Source: Anaeramoeba ignava
Taxonomy: Eukaryota > Metamonada > Anaeramoebidae
Direction: 5' to 3'
Length of the DNA stretch: 64,000 nt
NCBI GenBank assembly: GCA_028826165.1
Contig: JAPDFW010000114.1
Coordinates: forward strand, 608,501-672,500
Made by a program: the position numbers and the translations under genes. Positions 13,601-24,470 of the stretch are shown in pieces. Below the pieces are notes generated by a model. The model worked only from the letters and a program-made list of their open reading frames with translations, was not told the origin of the DNA and made no database searches. How positions within the stretch are numbered: position 1 is the stretch's first letter; every line of letters starts with the position of its first letter.

Positions 13601-16325
13601 TTTTGTCTTTCATCTTCTGAAATATCTTGATGAATATTTAAATAAAAAATATCATCATTTTTTTGTTTCTTTAAGAAATTAAATAATTTTTCTTTAAATT
13701 TTTGATTTTGGTAAATATAATTTTGAGATTTGTTTTCAGTAAATTTAATGGGAATTAATTGACTAAATAAATGAAGAGGAAAATTGGAATTAATCATTAT
13801 CTTTTCTTCTAAATTATTTTTTATTTGATTTATTTTAGAAAGTTTTAAATTTCCCCAATCTTGAATAATATTTGTGAAAATATTTTGATAATTTGTAAAA
13901 TTTAAATTTTCACAAAATTTCCAAAAACTGAAAAAATGGAAAATTTGTTCTCTAAGTTCAATATATTTTTCAAATTTTCTTCATTTTCTTCATTTTCTTC
14001 ATTTTTTTGAAGTTGGTAATTTGAGTTAAAGAATTTAATTTCGTTAAGAAGATAATTTTTGTCTTGTTGTATTGGTAAAATAAAATCAATTTCTGAAAAT
14101 TTAATTTCAAGTTTTTTAATTTGTTTGTATAATTTTTTCCATTCCTTTGAACATTCAGAAATATAGTTTTTGATATCTTCAAAATTAATTGTTATTGTGA
14201 GTTTTTGAATTTTTGAATTCCAAATGTTTTGAAAAGTTTCTGATAATTGAAGATTATAAATCCATTCCAATAAATTGAAATCAATTGATAAATTATCAAT
14301 ACTTTGAATAATATCTTTCATTGATTCATTTGATTCTTTAATTTGTTTAATTTTATCAAGAATATTATTATAATTGATTTGAGGAAATTCTTTAAATCTA
14401 TCTAAATAAAAATCTATTAAATTTTCTAATAATTTAAGTTTCCAAGTAATTTTTGTGTAATTTTCTTCATTTTGAGTTAATTTAATTTCTTTTTTTGATA
14501 ATGAATAAAAAAGTTGTAAATATTCATTTTTATATTTTGTAAATAATTTAAATTCTTTATATGAGCAATTATCAGAAGTAATTTTTTCTTTGAATTCATT
14601 TAATTGTTTGATATATTCTTCCAATAATTTTGTTAGTTTATTGGTTTTTGGTTCAAAATTCTTATTTACTTCTTTGAAATTTGTATACCATTTAAATGTA
14701 AGAGATATTTTTTGGAGTTGGTCTTCACTTTCTTTTATAAAATCTGGAAGTAATTTAATAAACTCAAATTCTTTATTTTTTCGAGATTCAACATTAATTT
14801 TGAAAAATTCTTTCCAAATTTGAAATTGGATATTATCAAATGGAATAAATTGAAGAATATTTTTGGAATCTATAATCAATTTTTTATCAACTTTTTGATA
14901 TGTTTTTTTCAGAAATGAAGTAATTTTGGCTTTGAATTCTTTCGATAAATCATTATATTGTGAAACTGTTTCTTGATTTGAAAAGTTATTGAGATTAACA
15001 AAATAATTTGATGTTGAAAAATTATTTAAATTTGAGAAATCTTCGTTTGATTGGATAAATCTTTGAATTGAAAAGTTGTTGAGAAATACATTATCCAAAT
15101 TTGGTAAATTTTCATTAGATTTGTTTTGTTTATTAATTTGTGTAAAATTTTTATTAAATGAGAACCAGAATTTAATAAAATTTGAAATGTTTGAAAATTG
15201 AGTTTTTGCAAAAATTTTGAAAACATGATCAGGAAATAAAGATTTGAAAAAATTGTTCATTGTTTCTTTGTAAGAATCAATACCAGAAACTAATTTAATA
15301 ATGAATTCCTCCCAAATTTGATTAAATTCATAATTTTGACCAAAAATGGAAATGAATAAATTTTGATTGATATATTTGTGTAAATTTTGGTGAGATAAAG
15401 CAATATTTAATAAAATAATAATTTGATGAAATAATTCTTCAGAAGATTTGAAAGTAAATTCTTGTTGAATTATTAAATTAAGTTTTTTAAAAATCAATAA
15501 ATAAGGAATTAATTTGATATTTTCTTTTTCATTCATTTTAGAAGTTGAAATTTGATTAATTGAATTTTTAAAGCTTTCTTGAAAATTTTGATTTTCTTGA
15601 GATTTTGTATTGAATAAATCAAATATAATCATTGTTATTTCCTTAATTATTTCTAAATTATTTTCTTGAGGAAACAAAAGCGATTGAGCAATTTCAGGAT
15701 TGAATGTGTAATGTAACAAACTTAATAACAAAACTCTCTGTTCAGGTGTATTTTCAAGTTGAGAATTTGATTCTAACCATTTTTGTAATTCATCATTTTT
15801 TGGATATTTTTTTTGAAATAAAGATAAAATTATTTGCCAAGTAAATAAAATATCTTTTTTTTGAATTGGATTTTTTGGGAAAATTATTGATTCCATAAAA
15901 TTTATAATAACTGAATCTCTAATATTCTTGCTTATTATTTTATTTGAATCATTTTTTTGAGGTTTTTCTTTAAATCGGAAAAATTCAAAAATGATATTTT
16001 TTTGATCATTTCCAATTATTATTTGATATTGAAATGATTTTATTTTTTTTTCTTTTCCATTTTTAATTTTGAAATGGAAAATGATTTTTTTTTCTAATTC
16101 TTTTTCTAATTCTTTTTCTTTTTCTAATTCTTGAAAATTTATTGGGAATTGTAAAAACCAAATTTCTTTTGTTTTTTCACTTTGTTGAATTAATTTTTCA
16201 AATTTTTTATTTTTTGGATTTGAAAAAATTATTGAAACTTTTGTTTTTTGATCATTTTTAATAAGATTTTTTGGTATTGATAACCAAATCATAATTATTT
16301 TTAAATTTGAATTAATTTCTTGCAT
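1647..16325 (-). CDS. RNF213: RNF213 (mysterin)-like giant AAA+ / RZ-finger E3 ubiquitin ligase, frame-broken
   Basis: RNF213-type proteins couple a dynein-like AAA+ core to E3 ubiquitin ligase activity and act on lipid droplets and intracellular pathogens (family knowledge). Seen, from ATG 16325: an N-terminal arm; a degenerate P-loop AGNGKTFQIRK (~11670); Walker A IGETGCGKTS (~10345) with Walker B IIFFDEFNTAP (~10165); a second Walker A LIGKPGSSKS (~9180) with Walker B VVILDEVALAE (~8955); a GLRDFYYFLK motif; and an RZ zinc finger with CKNNH, CPVC and IGGTHH (~4190-4315). About 4,900 codons, close to the ~5,200-residue animal proteins. No RING Cys/His pattern is visible. Open segments: 13902-16325, 13456-~13905, 10143-13547, 9418-10137, 9030-9458, 7219-9066, 6173-7261, 1774-6393, 1647-1829. 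They adjoin or overlap and need eight single-base corrections of both signs. At 10145 homology crosses the break directly (DEFNTAPKNV to LMKSLFDRTL). Whether the gene is functional depends on whether these indels are real. Confidence 0.85.
2600..3030 (-). repeat. Lys-Asp tract (KDKDKD) in the RNF213-like protein
   Basis: On the plus strand this is tandem TTTATC with TTTATG and TTGATT variants. On the sense strand it is GATAAA, encoding about 140 residues of alternating Asp-Lys with His, Asn and Gln variants. It lies C-terminal to the RZ finger, between two well-structured segments. Confidence 0.9.
6165..6362 (-). repeat. CAAAAT hexamer tract in the RNF213-like gene (frame switch point)
   Basis: The sense strand is CAAAAT with GAAAAT and ATTGAA variants. 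It is open in two overlapping reading frames (Asn-Gln, Ile-Lys or Ser-Lys), and the protein must change frame here to continue downstream. It sits between the AAA+ part and the C-terminal part of the protein. Confidence 0.85.
12870..13290 (-). repeat. Long Asn-Gln (CAAAAT) tract in the RNF213-like gene
   Basis: About 420 bp of sense-strand CAAAAT repeats encode ~140 residues of Asn-Gln with Glu, Ser, Lys and Ile variants. The tract lies N-terminal to the AAA+ core. Variants keep the Asn-Gln frame free of stops, unlike the related noncoding array at 16986-18425. Confidence 0.9.
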
Positions 16326-16985
16326 TTTTCTTTAAAAAAGTAAATGAAAAAAAAAAATAAAAAGCAAATAAAAATTGCTAAACCAAAAATAAAAAAAAAG
16401 TAATGAAAAAAAATGAAAAAAAAAACAAGAAAAAAAAGATTTAATTTGATATTTTTTTTGCTTTTTTTCTTTATTCCACTTCATCGTTAATTTCTTTCTT
16501 TTTCTTTAATTAATTTTACACTTTCGTAATTCTACAAAATGGACAGTTTTTTAGATCTTATATTTAATTTTAATAAATTTAAGAATGGATTTAATTCAAA
16601 ATTACCATCTTTTCTTCATTTGAATTTTTTATTAAATTTAAGAATAGATTTAATAGATTTAATAGATTTAAGTTAATTGTCAAATTGAATGATCAACTTT
16701 ATTTGAATTTTTTAATTAATTTTTTTTTATTCAATTTAATAATAGATTTAATAGATTTAATAAATTTAAGTTAATTGTCAAATTGAATGATCAATTTCAT
16801 TTGAATTTTTTATTAATTTTTTATTTTTTGGATTGAACCAATTTCTTTCAAAATAAAGATCAATTTCCTTTCCTCTTTCATTTTTTAAATTATTTTAATT
16901 CATACCCCAAAATTTTTTTGGAATTGAGTTAATTGTCAAATTGAATGATCAACTTTATTAATTTTTTATTAATTTTAATTTTGGA
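16326..16985. other. AT-rich intergenic flank upstream of the RNF213-like gene
   Basis: No supported gene. Holds the presumed promoter of the minus-strand RNF213-like gene: A-tracts broken by single G/TG near 16330-16440, which are T-tract/CATTTTT on the sense strand. Also holds three copies of a ~34-bp element (listed separately) and a 45-codon plus-strand ORF at 16539-16677 that I do not accept as a gene. A TTTTTTGCTTTTTTT motif is at ~16453. Confidence 0.6.
16671..16960. repeat. Three dispersed copies of a ~34-bp element
   Basis: Copies begin at 16671, 16769 and 16927. Each starts AGTTAATTGTCAAATTGAAT and continues with GATCAA; copies 1 and 3 match over the next bases and copy 2 has small changes. 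Copies 1 and 2 also share flanking AATAGATTTAATAGATTTAA blocks, so segmental duplication is likely. Function unknown. Confidence 0.75.
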
Positions 16986-18425
16986 TTTTGATTTTAATTT
17001 TGATTTTGATTTTGATTTTGATTTTGATTTTGATTTTGGTTTTAATTTTGATTTTGATTTTGATTTTGATTTATATTTTGATTTTGATTTGGATTTTGGT
17101 TTTGATTTTGATTTTGATTTTAATTTTGATTTTGATTTTGGATTTTGGTTTTGATTTTAATTTTGATTTTGATTTTGATTTTGATTTTGATTTTGATTTT
17201 AATTTTAATTTTGATTTTAATTTTGATTTTGATTTTGATTTTGATTTATATTTTGATTTTGATTTATATTTTGATTTTGATTTTGATTTTGATTTTAATT
17301 TTGATTTTGATTTTGATTTTAATTTTAATTTATATTTTGATTTTGATTTTGATTTTGATTTTAATTTTGATTTTGATTTTGATTTTAATTTTGATTTTGA
17401 TTTTGATTTTGATTTTAATTTTGATTTTGATTTTGGATTTTGGTTTTGATTTTGATTTTCATTTTGATTTTGATTTTGATTTTGATTTGATTTTGATTTT
17501 GATTTGATTTTGATTTTCATCTTGTTTTTGATTTTGATTTTGGTTTTGATTTTGATTTTGATTTTGATTTTAATTTTGATTTTGATTTTGATTTTGATTT
17601 TGATTTTGATTTTAATTTTGATTTTGATTTTGATTTTGATTTTAATTTTGATTTTGATTTTAATTTTAATTTATATTTTAATTTTAATTTTGTTTTTGTT
17701 TTTGTTTTTAATTTTAATTTTGATTTTGATTTTGGTTTTAATTTTGATTTTGATTTTGATTTTGATTTTGATTTTGATTTTAATTTTGATTTTAATTTTG
17801 ATTTTAATTTTGATTTTGATTTTAATTTTAATTTTGATTTTGATTTTGATTTTGATTTTAATTTTGATTTTGATTTTGATTTTGATTTTGATTTTGATTT
17901 TGATTTTGATTTTAATTTTGATTTTAATTTTAATTTTAATTTTAATTTTAATTTTGATTTTGATTTTGATTTTGATTTTGATTTTGATTTTGATTTTAAT
18001 TTTGATTTTGATTTTGATTTTGATTTTGATTTTGATTTTGATTTTGGTTTTGATTTTGATTTTGGTTTTGATTTTGATTTTGATTTTGATTTTGATTTTG
18101 ATTTTGATTTTAATTTTAATTTTGATTTTAATTTTGATTTTAATTTTAATTTTGATTTTGTTTTTGTTTTTGATTTTGATTTTGATTTTGATTTTGATTT
18201 TGATTTAGATTTTAATTTTGATTTTAATTTTAATTTTAATTTTGATTTTGATTTTGATTTTGATTTTGATTTTGATTTTGATTTTAATTTTGATTTTAAT
18301 TTTGATTTTAATTTTGATTTTGATTTTGATTTTGGTTTTGATTTTGATTTTGGTTTTGATTTTAATTTTGATTTTAATTTTGATTTTAATTTTGATTTTA
18401 ATTTCATTTTCTAATTGATTTTGAT
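16986..18425. repeat. 1.4-kb hexamer satellite (ATTTTG / CAAAAT)
   Basis: Nearly pure tandem hexamers, ATTTTG on the plus strand, interspersed with ATTTTA and rare GTTTTG or ATTTAT variants. It starts directly beyond the stop codon (18427-18429) of the minus-strand propeller gene. The TTTTAA variants would create stops in the Asn-Gln frame, consistent with a noncoding array. The long Ile-Leu and Lys-Ser open frames across it are artefacts of the repeat. Confidence 0.95.
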
Positions 18426-18426
18426 T

Positions 18427-20439
18427 TTAATCTTGTTGTGGAATAGAAAGTTGAACAAAACGAACAGGGTTTTCCAAAATTGGTGTAAAATAAGCATTTT
18501 GTGATGAGGAATCAACAGCCCAAATTGTAATCTGAGTATAATCACCAATACTAGTATTGTAGAGAAATTTATTTGAGGTAGTATCAATTTGGATAACAGC
18601 AGCTTCATAATCTCCATCAGAAGAATCATAAAAATTTGTGAAGAAAAAGGCATCATTACGAGTTGGATCAACAAATGAAGCTGTAAATTCTTGAACACCA
18701 CTAATTTCATTGCAATCTATGACAGACATTGTTGTCAAATCAACTCTACAAGTTTGGCTCCATTGGGAATCCTCTTTGGAATTTGAGTCTGAAACTTCGT
18801 TGCCAAAATACATGTATTGATGTTGTGAATCAAGAGCCATTGTGTCGATGTAGTAATCAGATAAGTCAATAGAACCTGCATTAGTGAAGTCTGATAACTG
18901 AATTTTGGTTATTCCAGTATAAGGATCATTTCCTAATCTTGAATATAGATATCCATGCAAACTATCAATGAACATCTTCCAAGTTGCAATAAATCCTAAA
19001 TTCAAAATTCCCAACATTTCAAGTCCTGGTGCACTAAATTTGTAAATTGATACATTTCCAGATTCCGAGAAGGAAACGTAAATGATGTTATTTTTTGTAT
19101 CAAAACTTGTTCCTGTTGTTGAGTTATCTTCTCCAACTCCATAAATTTGTTTTACTTCCGCGATTGAAAAGTCTGATAATCGAACCTTTGTAATCACCAA
19201 TCCGTGTCGAACAAAGAAATAAGCAAATCCATTTTGGGAATCCATTTCTCCATAGTAAAGGAGACCATATTGGTTGTCTGTACTCAGATAATCAATCAAT
19301 TCAAAGGATGTGAGATCAATTTTGGCAATTTCACCATAATTTTCAAATCCAACATAACCCATATTCGCCTCTTCATCAACTAAGATGAACTGTGGGTAGT
19401 CATAATTCTCAATCTCCTCCTGTTCTACTGTTTTGAAAGTTTTTAGATCTACTTCAGCTATTCTGGAATTTTGAAACGCAATAAAAGAGCTGTTTTTCTG
19501 CAAATCAATAGACATGGCATGAGGAGAAAGTGATCCGAATTGCAAAGAATCTATTCTTGTGAAAGTAGACAGATCAATTCTGACAAGAGAGCTTGCAGAT
19601 ATAAAGTACGCTAAATGATTTTCTGGATCTATTCCAGCTCCATAGGCAGAATTCTCGTTATTTGGGCAAGTGATTGAGCCTTCTCTTGTGAACTGTGCTA
19701 GATTCACCTTCACAATTTTCATTGGAGATGTTTCAGTTCCCACATACATATATCCTGATGAAGAATCAATAACACCACAAATGGGGAATGTTTCGCTCGA
19801 AGCAAGAGAAAGAGATCCAACTTCACTAAAAGTAGACAAATCAATCTTGTGGATTTTGGGAAGACTTGAATAAGTGAAAACATAAAGAAAAGCGTTTGGA
19901 ACATCAATTACTGATCCCAAACGATTTGAATCGGATATTGCTAATGTTGATTCCTGAGTGAAGCTATTCAAATCAATTTTGGCAACAGCAGATGATGAGG
20001 TTCCTGAAACGAAATATGCTTTCTGGTTTTGGGTATCGATTTGTGCTGAGTAGAGATTAGTAATTGTTTGTGATAACGAGATATTCTTGACAACTTCGAA
20101 TGTTTCCATATTCACTTTGACAATTTGTGCTGGATTTGTATCTGTTCCAAAATAAGCAACTTTTTTCTCTTTATCAATTATTCCACAAGACACTTTTTCA
20201 ACTCCTAGATCAAGAGTATTGATAAATCCAAATGTGTTAATATCGAATTTGAACAAATTAGAATTTGCATATTCTTGGTAATCAACAAAATAGAAAGCTT
20301 TTTCATTTTCATCAACTAAAGCAGAATAAGCATCAGACATACCAGCTGGGAAGTTGAAAGAGTTTTTCACAAAAACTTGACAATTAATTGAGAAAAAAAC
20401 AAAGCAAATCAACAATAAGAAAAAGGGGATTTTTCTCAT
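18427..20439 (-). CDS. Secreted repeat protein, YVTN-like beta-propeller
   Basis: Intact 670-residue single-exon gene. Residues 1-20 form a strong signal peptide (MRKIPFFLLLICFVFFSINC), so the product is probably secreted or lumenal. The rest is about a dozen repeats of ~40-50 residues with the recurring pattern 'KIDLSTF...SL.....G.ID....YAYFGT', as in YVTN/NHL-type beta-propellers. No C-terminal membrane anchor is visible. No enzyme motif is seen and the ligand is unknown. The sense-strand start follows a long A-tract with GCAAAA directly before ATG. Base composition is less AT-biased than the RNF213-like gene and there are no frame breaks. Fold assignment is moderately sure; function is not. 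Confidence 0.8.
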   Translation of the reverse strand: MRKIPFFLLLICFVFFSINCQVFVKNSFNFPAGMSDAYSALVDENEKAFYFVDYQEYANSNLFKFDINTFGFINTLDLGVEKVSCGIIDKEKKVAYFGTDTNPAQIVKVNMETFEVVKNISLSQTITNLYSAQIDTQNQKAYFVSGTSSSAVAKIDLNSFTQESTLAISDSNRLGSVIDVPNAFLYVFTYSSLPKIHKIDLSTFSEVGSLSLASSETFPICGVIDSSSGYMYVGTETSPMKIVKVNLAQFTREGSITCPNNENSAYGAGIDPENHLAYFISASSLVRIDLSTFTRIDSLQFGSLSPHAMSIDLQKNSSFIAFQNSRIAEVDLKTFKTVEQEEIENYDYPQFILVDEEANMGYVGFENYGEIAKIDLTSFELIDYLSTDNQYGLLYYGEMDSQNGFAYFFVRHGLVITKVRLSDFSIAEVKQIYGVGEDNSTTGTSFDTKNNIIYVSFSESGNVSIYKFSAPGLEMLGILNLGFIATWKMFIDSLHGYLYSRLGNDPYTGITKIQLSDFTNAGSIDLSDYYIDTMALDSQHQYMYFGNEVSDSNSKEDSQWSQTCRVDLTTMSVIDCNEISGVQEFTASFVDPTRNDAFFFTNFYDSSDGDYEAAVIQIDTTSNKFLYNTSIGDYTQITIWAVDSSSQNAYFTPILENPVRFVQLSIPQQD

Positions 20440-20660
20440 TTTTGCTTTTTTTTTTTTTTTAATTAATTTTTTTAAAAAAAGATAATTAAGTAAAAAGCAA
20501 AAAATTAAAAATAAAATTAAAAATAAAATTAAAAATAATTACAAATCCAAATTATAAATTCAAATTAAAAAGATGAAACCAATCTTTCCTAAATAGAAAA
20601 GAGAAAAAATGAAATCTATTTATTTATTTAAATTTTTGCTTTTTTTTTTTGCTTTTTTTT

Positions 20661-22272
20661 TTAAAATTTCTCTTCTTTATCATTTTTGTTAAATTCTTCT
20701 TTAATTATAATCGTTCCTCCATCATTAACACCAAAAAAACTTAATTTTCGAAAATCATTTGATAGATCAACTTCAAATAATTTTTCATTTTCTGATGATT
20801 TATAACTTATCGAATAATTTTCCATTTTGTTTAATTTAAAGAGTTGTTTTAAAAGAATACGCAATCGACTAATTTGAAGAGATAAGGGAAGTTTCTTTTG
20901 GATTTGTTTTTGATTATAAATGATATTCAAAGCTACCATTGTATTTGATTTGTTTTCTTTTATTTGCGATGTATTTTTTTGGTTTTCTCCGATTGAAGAC
21001 AAGAATTTATTTTGATAAGCGCCATGAATCTCAACAAGATGTTCAAAGTTTGGAAATTTTTCTTTGCATCCCATTAATAGAAGTCTTTCTGAATCAGTTC
21101 TTTCCTTTTTCAAAATGACAGAATTATTGAGTTTCTGGAGGTTGTTATTTGTTCCTATTGCGATATTTCTTAGTGTTATTTTCTCCGTGAATTTTTCAGA
21201 GAAATTAATAGGATTTCCTTGAATATTCAAATCTGCTAATTGGGGGAATTTTGCAGTTTCATATACACTTGAAATGCTTGATATTTTATTATTCTCTAGA
21301 GAAAGACAAACAAGATTTTCAAAAGCGATATATTGCTGTTTGGAGTTGCTATTATTGATTTGACTTTGGATACACAATTTCCTCCAAATAATTATTGTTG
21401 ATTATCAGTATTTTCAATGAAGGAAGTTTTGCTAATTCCTGAATGAACCGCCACTCCTTAATGTAATTATTTGAAATATCCAATTCCAAAATGTTTTGAA
21501 ATGAATTGATGGAATCTGGTATTTGGATTGATGCAATTTCGTTATTGCAAAGATAAACTATCTGAAGAAACGGTAGCATTGATGACAATCTAGAGAATTC
21601 TTCCCAATTAACATTTGTTTGATCCAAGGTGATTGATTGCAAAGAGAAAGTTTGATTGATTTGGATCGAATCAAAAGGCTCCATTTTATTTGATTTTAGA
21701 TTAAGAGACTCCAATTTTGGGAAGTGACTAAGAATTTCAGCAATTGTCGACCATTTCCATAATAAATTATAACTGATATCCAATTCCACTAGATTTGGAA
21801 AAAGATCTTGAATCATCAAATTTGAAGGAAAATCAAGATCAACCACAAAAGAAATTGCCATTCTTGATAAACAAGTGCTAATAATATCCTTAAAAGTCAA
21901 ACGAAATTGGTCTTTGATGTCTCCTTTTCCCATAAATGATAAAGGAACCAGAATTTCTCCTATTTGAACGTTGTTTTTTTGGATTTCGTTTGATTTTTCA
22001 CCAAATGGATCTGAATATCTTTTTTTTAAAGCGGAAATTAAAGAGATTCCTAAAAAAGCCTTTTTTTTTCTGATAAAAGATCCAGCACCTGGTTTATTTG
22101 TTGTGAATATTTTTTTGGATTGAAATTCTCCAGAATGTTTTCCTCTTTCTTGCTTGTCATATTCAATCCCTATCCATTTTTCAAGTTCTTTATTTTTTCC
22201 TGTTGGAAGTTTTCCTTTCCATTTTATTGTTGCAAATTCATTATCACAAATTAATCTTTGACCAATTTCCAT
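20661..22272 (-). CDS. TBCE: Tubulin-specific chaperone E (TBCE), one frame break
   Basis: Cofactor E acts with cofactors C and D to assemble and release the alpha/beta-tubulin dimer (family knowledge). Seen: ATG at 22272; an N-terminal CAP-Gly domain (residues ~1-70) with GIEYD, GKHSGE and GAGSFIR; then leucine-rich repeats (LVELDISYN, LESLNLKSN, ILELDISNN, LKILIINNN, LVCLSLENN, LADLNIQGN); and a C-terminal ubiquitin-like domain (~20661-20940) ending near GVNDGGTIIIKEEF. This order is the TBCE order. The frame changes at 21352-21377: segment 1 ends YPKSNQ-stop and segment 2 resumes NNSNSKQQYIAFENL. A 25-nt GT...AG span (GTATCC...AATAG) would restore the frame but would remove residues that fit the repeat spacing, so I favour a one-base indel. 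Identification firm; the exact join uncertain. Confidence 0.9.
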
Positions 22273-22646
22273 TTTAAAACAAAAAAATGAAAGAAAAAAA
22301 ATGAAAAAATTATTTTCATTTTTTCAAAACAAATTTAAAATAAATTCAAAACAAATTTAAATCAAATTCAAAACATTTAAAATAAATTCAAAACAAATTT
22401 AAAATAAATTTAAAATAAATTCAAATCAAATTTAAAATAAATTTAAAATAAATTCAAAACAAATTCAAATCAAATTCAAATCAAATTCAAAACAAATTTA
22501 AATCAAATTCAAATCAAATTTAAAATAAATTCAAATCAAATTCAAAACAAATTTAAAATAAATTCAAATCAAATTCAAAACAAATTTAAAATAAATTCAA
22601 AACAAATTTAAATCAAATTCAAAATAAATTCAAATTTTATTTTATC
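22273..22646. promoter_or_regulatory. Divergent intergenic region TBCE / AAR2, repeat-filled
   Basis: 374 bp between two divergently transcribed start codons, so it must hold both promoters. From ~22320 it is a degenerate tandem of ~11-bp units (AAATAAATTCA / AAACAAATTTA). Near TBCE there is a sense-strand T-tract with CATTTTTTT. No other motif is visible. Confidence 0.55.
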
Positions 22647-24397
22647 ATGCAAAAATTAGACCAACAAAAAGCATTTCAAATAAATCAAAATGGAATTTCT
22701 TTATTAATATTAAATTCTCCATCTAATTTACAATTTGGAGTTGATTATAAATCATTTCAAACAGGTCCAAATTTCAAAGGAATGAAAATGATTCCTCCAG
22801 GATTACATTTTGTTTTTTATAGGGTTCATCCATTTATTGTTCATAGTTTCTTTTTTAATGGAAAACCTGGAGATGTTTTTGTTTATCAATGGGATAATCA
22901 AAAAGAATTATTTTTTGAATTTCAAGATTTAGAACAAAAAAATCGTTTTATTAATGGTGTAAAAAATTTTGATTTTGATTCTAATTTAGCTCCTTATCCT
23001 TTAGAATTTTATTCAAAATGGAAAAAATTATCTCAATTCATTTCACTCAAATCATTGAAACCATTTCTTGATTATGAAAATGAAAATCAATTAGAAAATG
23101 AAAATGAAAATACAAATCAAAATCAAAATCAAAATCAAAATCAAAATCAAAATCAAAATAAAAATCAAAATGAAAATCAAAATCAAAATGAAAATCAAAA
23201 TCAAAATCAAATCCAATGAAAATCAAAATCAAAATGAAAATGAAAATGAAAATGAAAATGAAAATATAAATCAAAATGAAAATCAAAATCAATTAGAAAA
23301 TGAAAATCAAAATCAAAATAAAAATCAAAATCAAAATCAAAATCAAAATCAAAATCAAAATCAAAATCAAAATCAAAATCAAAATCAAAATCAAAATCAA
23401 AATCAAAATCAAAATCAAAATCAAAATCAAAATCAAAATCAAAATCAAAATCAAAATCAAAATCAAAATCAAAATCAAAATTTAAATCAAAATCAAAATC
23501 AAAATAAAAATATAAATGAAAATCAAAATCAAAATCAAAATCAAAATCAATTAGAAAATCAAAATCAATTAGAAAATCAAAATCAAAATCAAAATCAAAA
23601 TCAAAATCAAAATGAAAATCAAAATCAAAATCAAAATCAAAATCAAAATCAAAATCAAAATGAAAATCAAAATCAAAATAAAAATCAAAATAAAAAAAAA
23701 TCAAAATCAAAATGAAAATGAAAATCAAAATCAATTAGAAAATGAAAATCAAAATCAAAATCAAAATCAAAATCAAAATCAAAATCAAAATGAAAATGAA
23801 AATCAAAATAAAAATGAAAAACTACCTTTCATTAAAATCCCAAAAATTATTCTTCCTCAAAATATTACACAAAAAGAAATTACACATTTTGGAATGGATA
23901 AATCTTACACATTAGAACAATTTATTAAAAAAAATTTCTCTTCAAATGAAAATGAATTTCTAGCACATTTTCAAATTAGTTTCATTTATTTTCTATTAGG
24001 CGAGAAATTTCAAGCTTTAGAACAATGGAAATCTTGTATTGAATTAATTTGTTCATGTGAAGAAATTGTTACAAAAAAATGGAAATTTTTCTCAAATTTT
24101 TTATCTATCCTTAAATTTCAACTTAAACATTATCCAGAAGATTCACTTTTTCAAGAAGGAAATGATCCAAATAATTTCATTTGGTTTCATCTAAATCAAT
24201 TCTTTGAAATGAATTCTGATTGTTTAGAAATTTCTCCAAAAATCAAATCTTTAAAAAAATTTTTAAATCAAAAATATCATTGGAATTTTAATATTTCAGA
24301 ATTTTCTATTGAAACATCTGAATTTGCACCAGTTTTAGTTTATCTAACAAAAGAGCAAAGAAAAGAATTAAATATTGATTCTGATGATTATGATTAA
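22647..24397 (+). CDS. AAR2: AAR2 splicing-factor homologue with a giant Asn-Gln insert, frame-broken
   Basis: AAR2 holds Prp8 during U5 snRNP assembly (family knowledge). Seen: ATG at 22647. The N-terminal domain (residues ~1-145) has LLILNSPSNLQFGVDYKSF, GPNFKGMKMIPPGLHFVFY and the APYP motif. The C-terminal domain (~23820-24397) has LPQNITQKEITHFGMDKSYT, FIYFLLGEKFQALEQWKSC and FAPVLVYL, ending in TAA at 24395-24397. Between them lie ~740 bp of CAAAAT-type repeats encoding Asn-Gln/Asn-Glu in place of the short linker found elsewhere. The frame moves twice by one base inside the repeat: at ~23210 (AATCAAATCCAATGA) and at the A9 run near 23692. Each end is clear family sequence, but as written the ORF stops at 23217-23219. 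Either the array is mis-assembled or the allele is truncated. No introns. Confidence 0.88.
23075..23815 (+). repeat. CAAAAT hexamer expansion inside AAR2
   Basis: About 740 bp of CAAAAT with GAAAAT, AAAAAT and CAATTAGAAAAT variants. The core at ~23305-23480 is ~29 perfect units. It is open in three forward frames (Asn-Gln, Ile-Lys, Ser-Lys) apart from a few interruptions, so one-base indels change the frame without an immediate stop. Confidence 0.95.
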
Positions 24398-24470
24398 AAA
24401 AAAATCAAAATTATTTTCATTTTTTTTTTCATTTTTCTTTTTTCATTTTTCTTTTTTTTCATTTATTTTT

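Noticed and set aside
16539-16677. 45-codon plus-strand ORF (MDSFLDLIFNFNKF...)
   Set aside because: Short, repeat-derived C-terminus (Asp-Leu-Ile), no domain, and it overlaps the duplicated 34-bp element. Insufficient support as a gene.
16988-18418. Long open frames on both strands of 60-300 codons (Ile-Leu, Asp-Phe, Lys-Ser)
   Set aside because: They are products of the hexamer array, which lacks stops in most frames. There is no non-repeat sequence, conserved domain or start context.
21352-21400. 25-nt mini-intron in TBCE (GTATCC...AATAG)
   Set aside because: It restores the frame, but it would be far shorter than other introns here (about 60 bp or more) and would delete residues that fit the leucine-rich repeat spacing. 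A one-base indel is simpler.
23047-23734. Minus-strand Asp-Phe and Ile-Leu ORFs in the AAR2 region
   Set aside because: Antisense reading of the CAAAAT repeat; AAR2 domains flank it on the plus strand.
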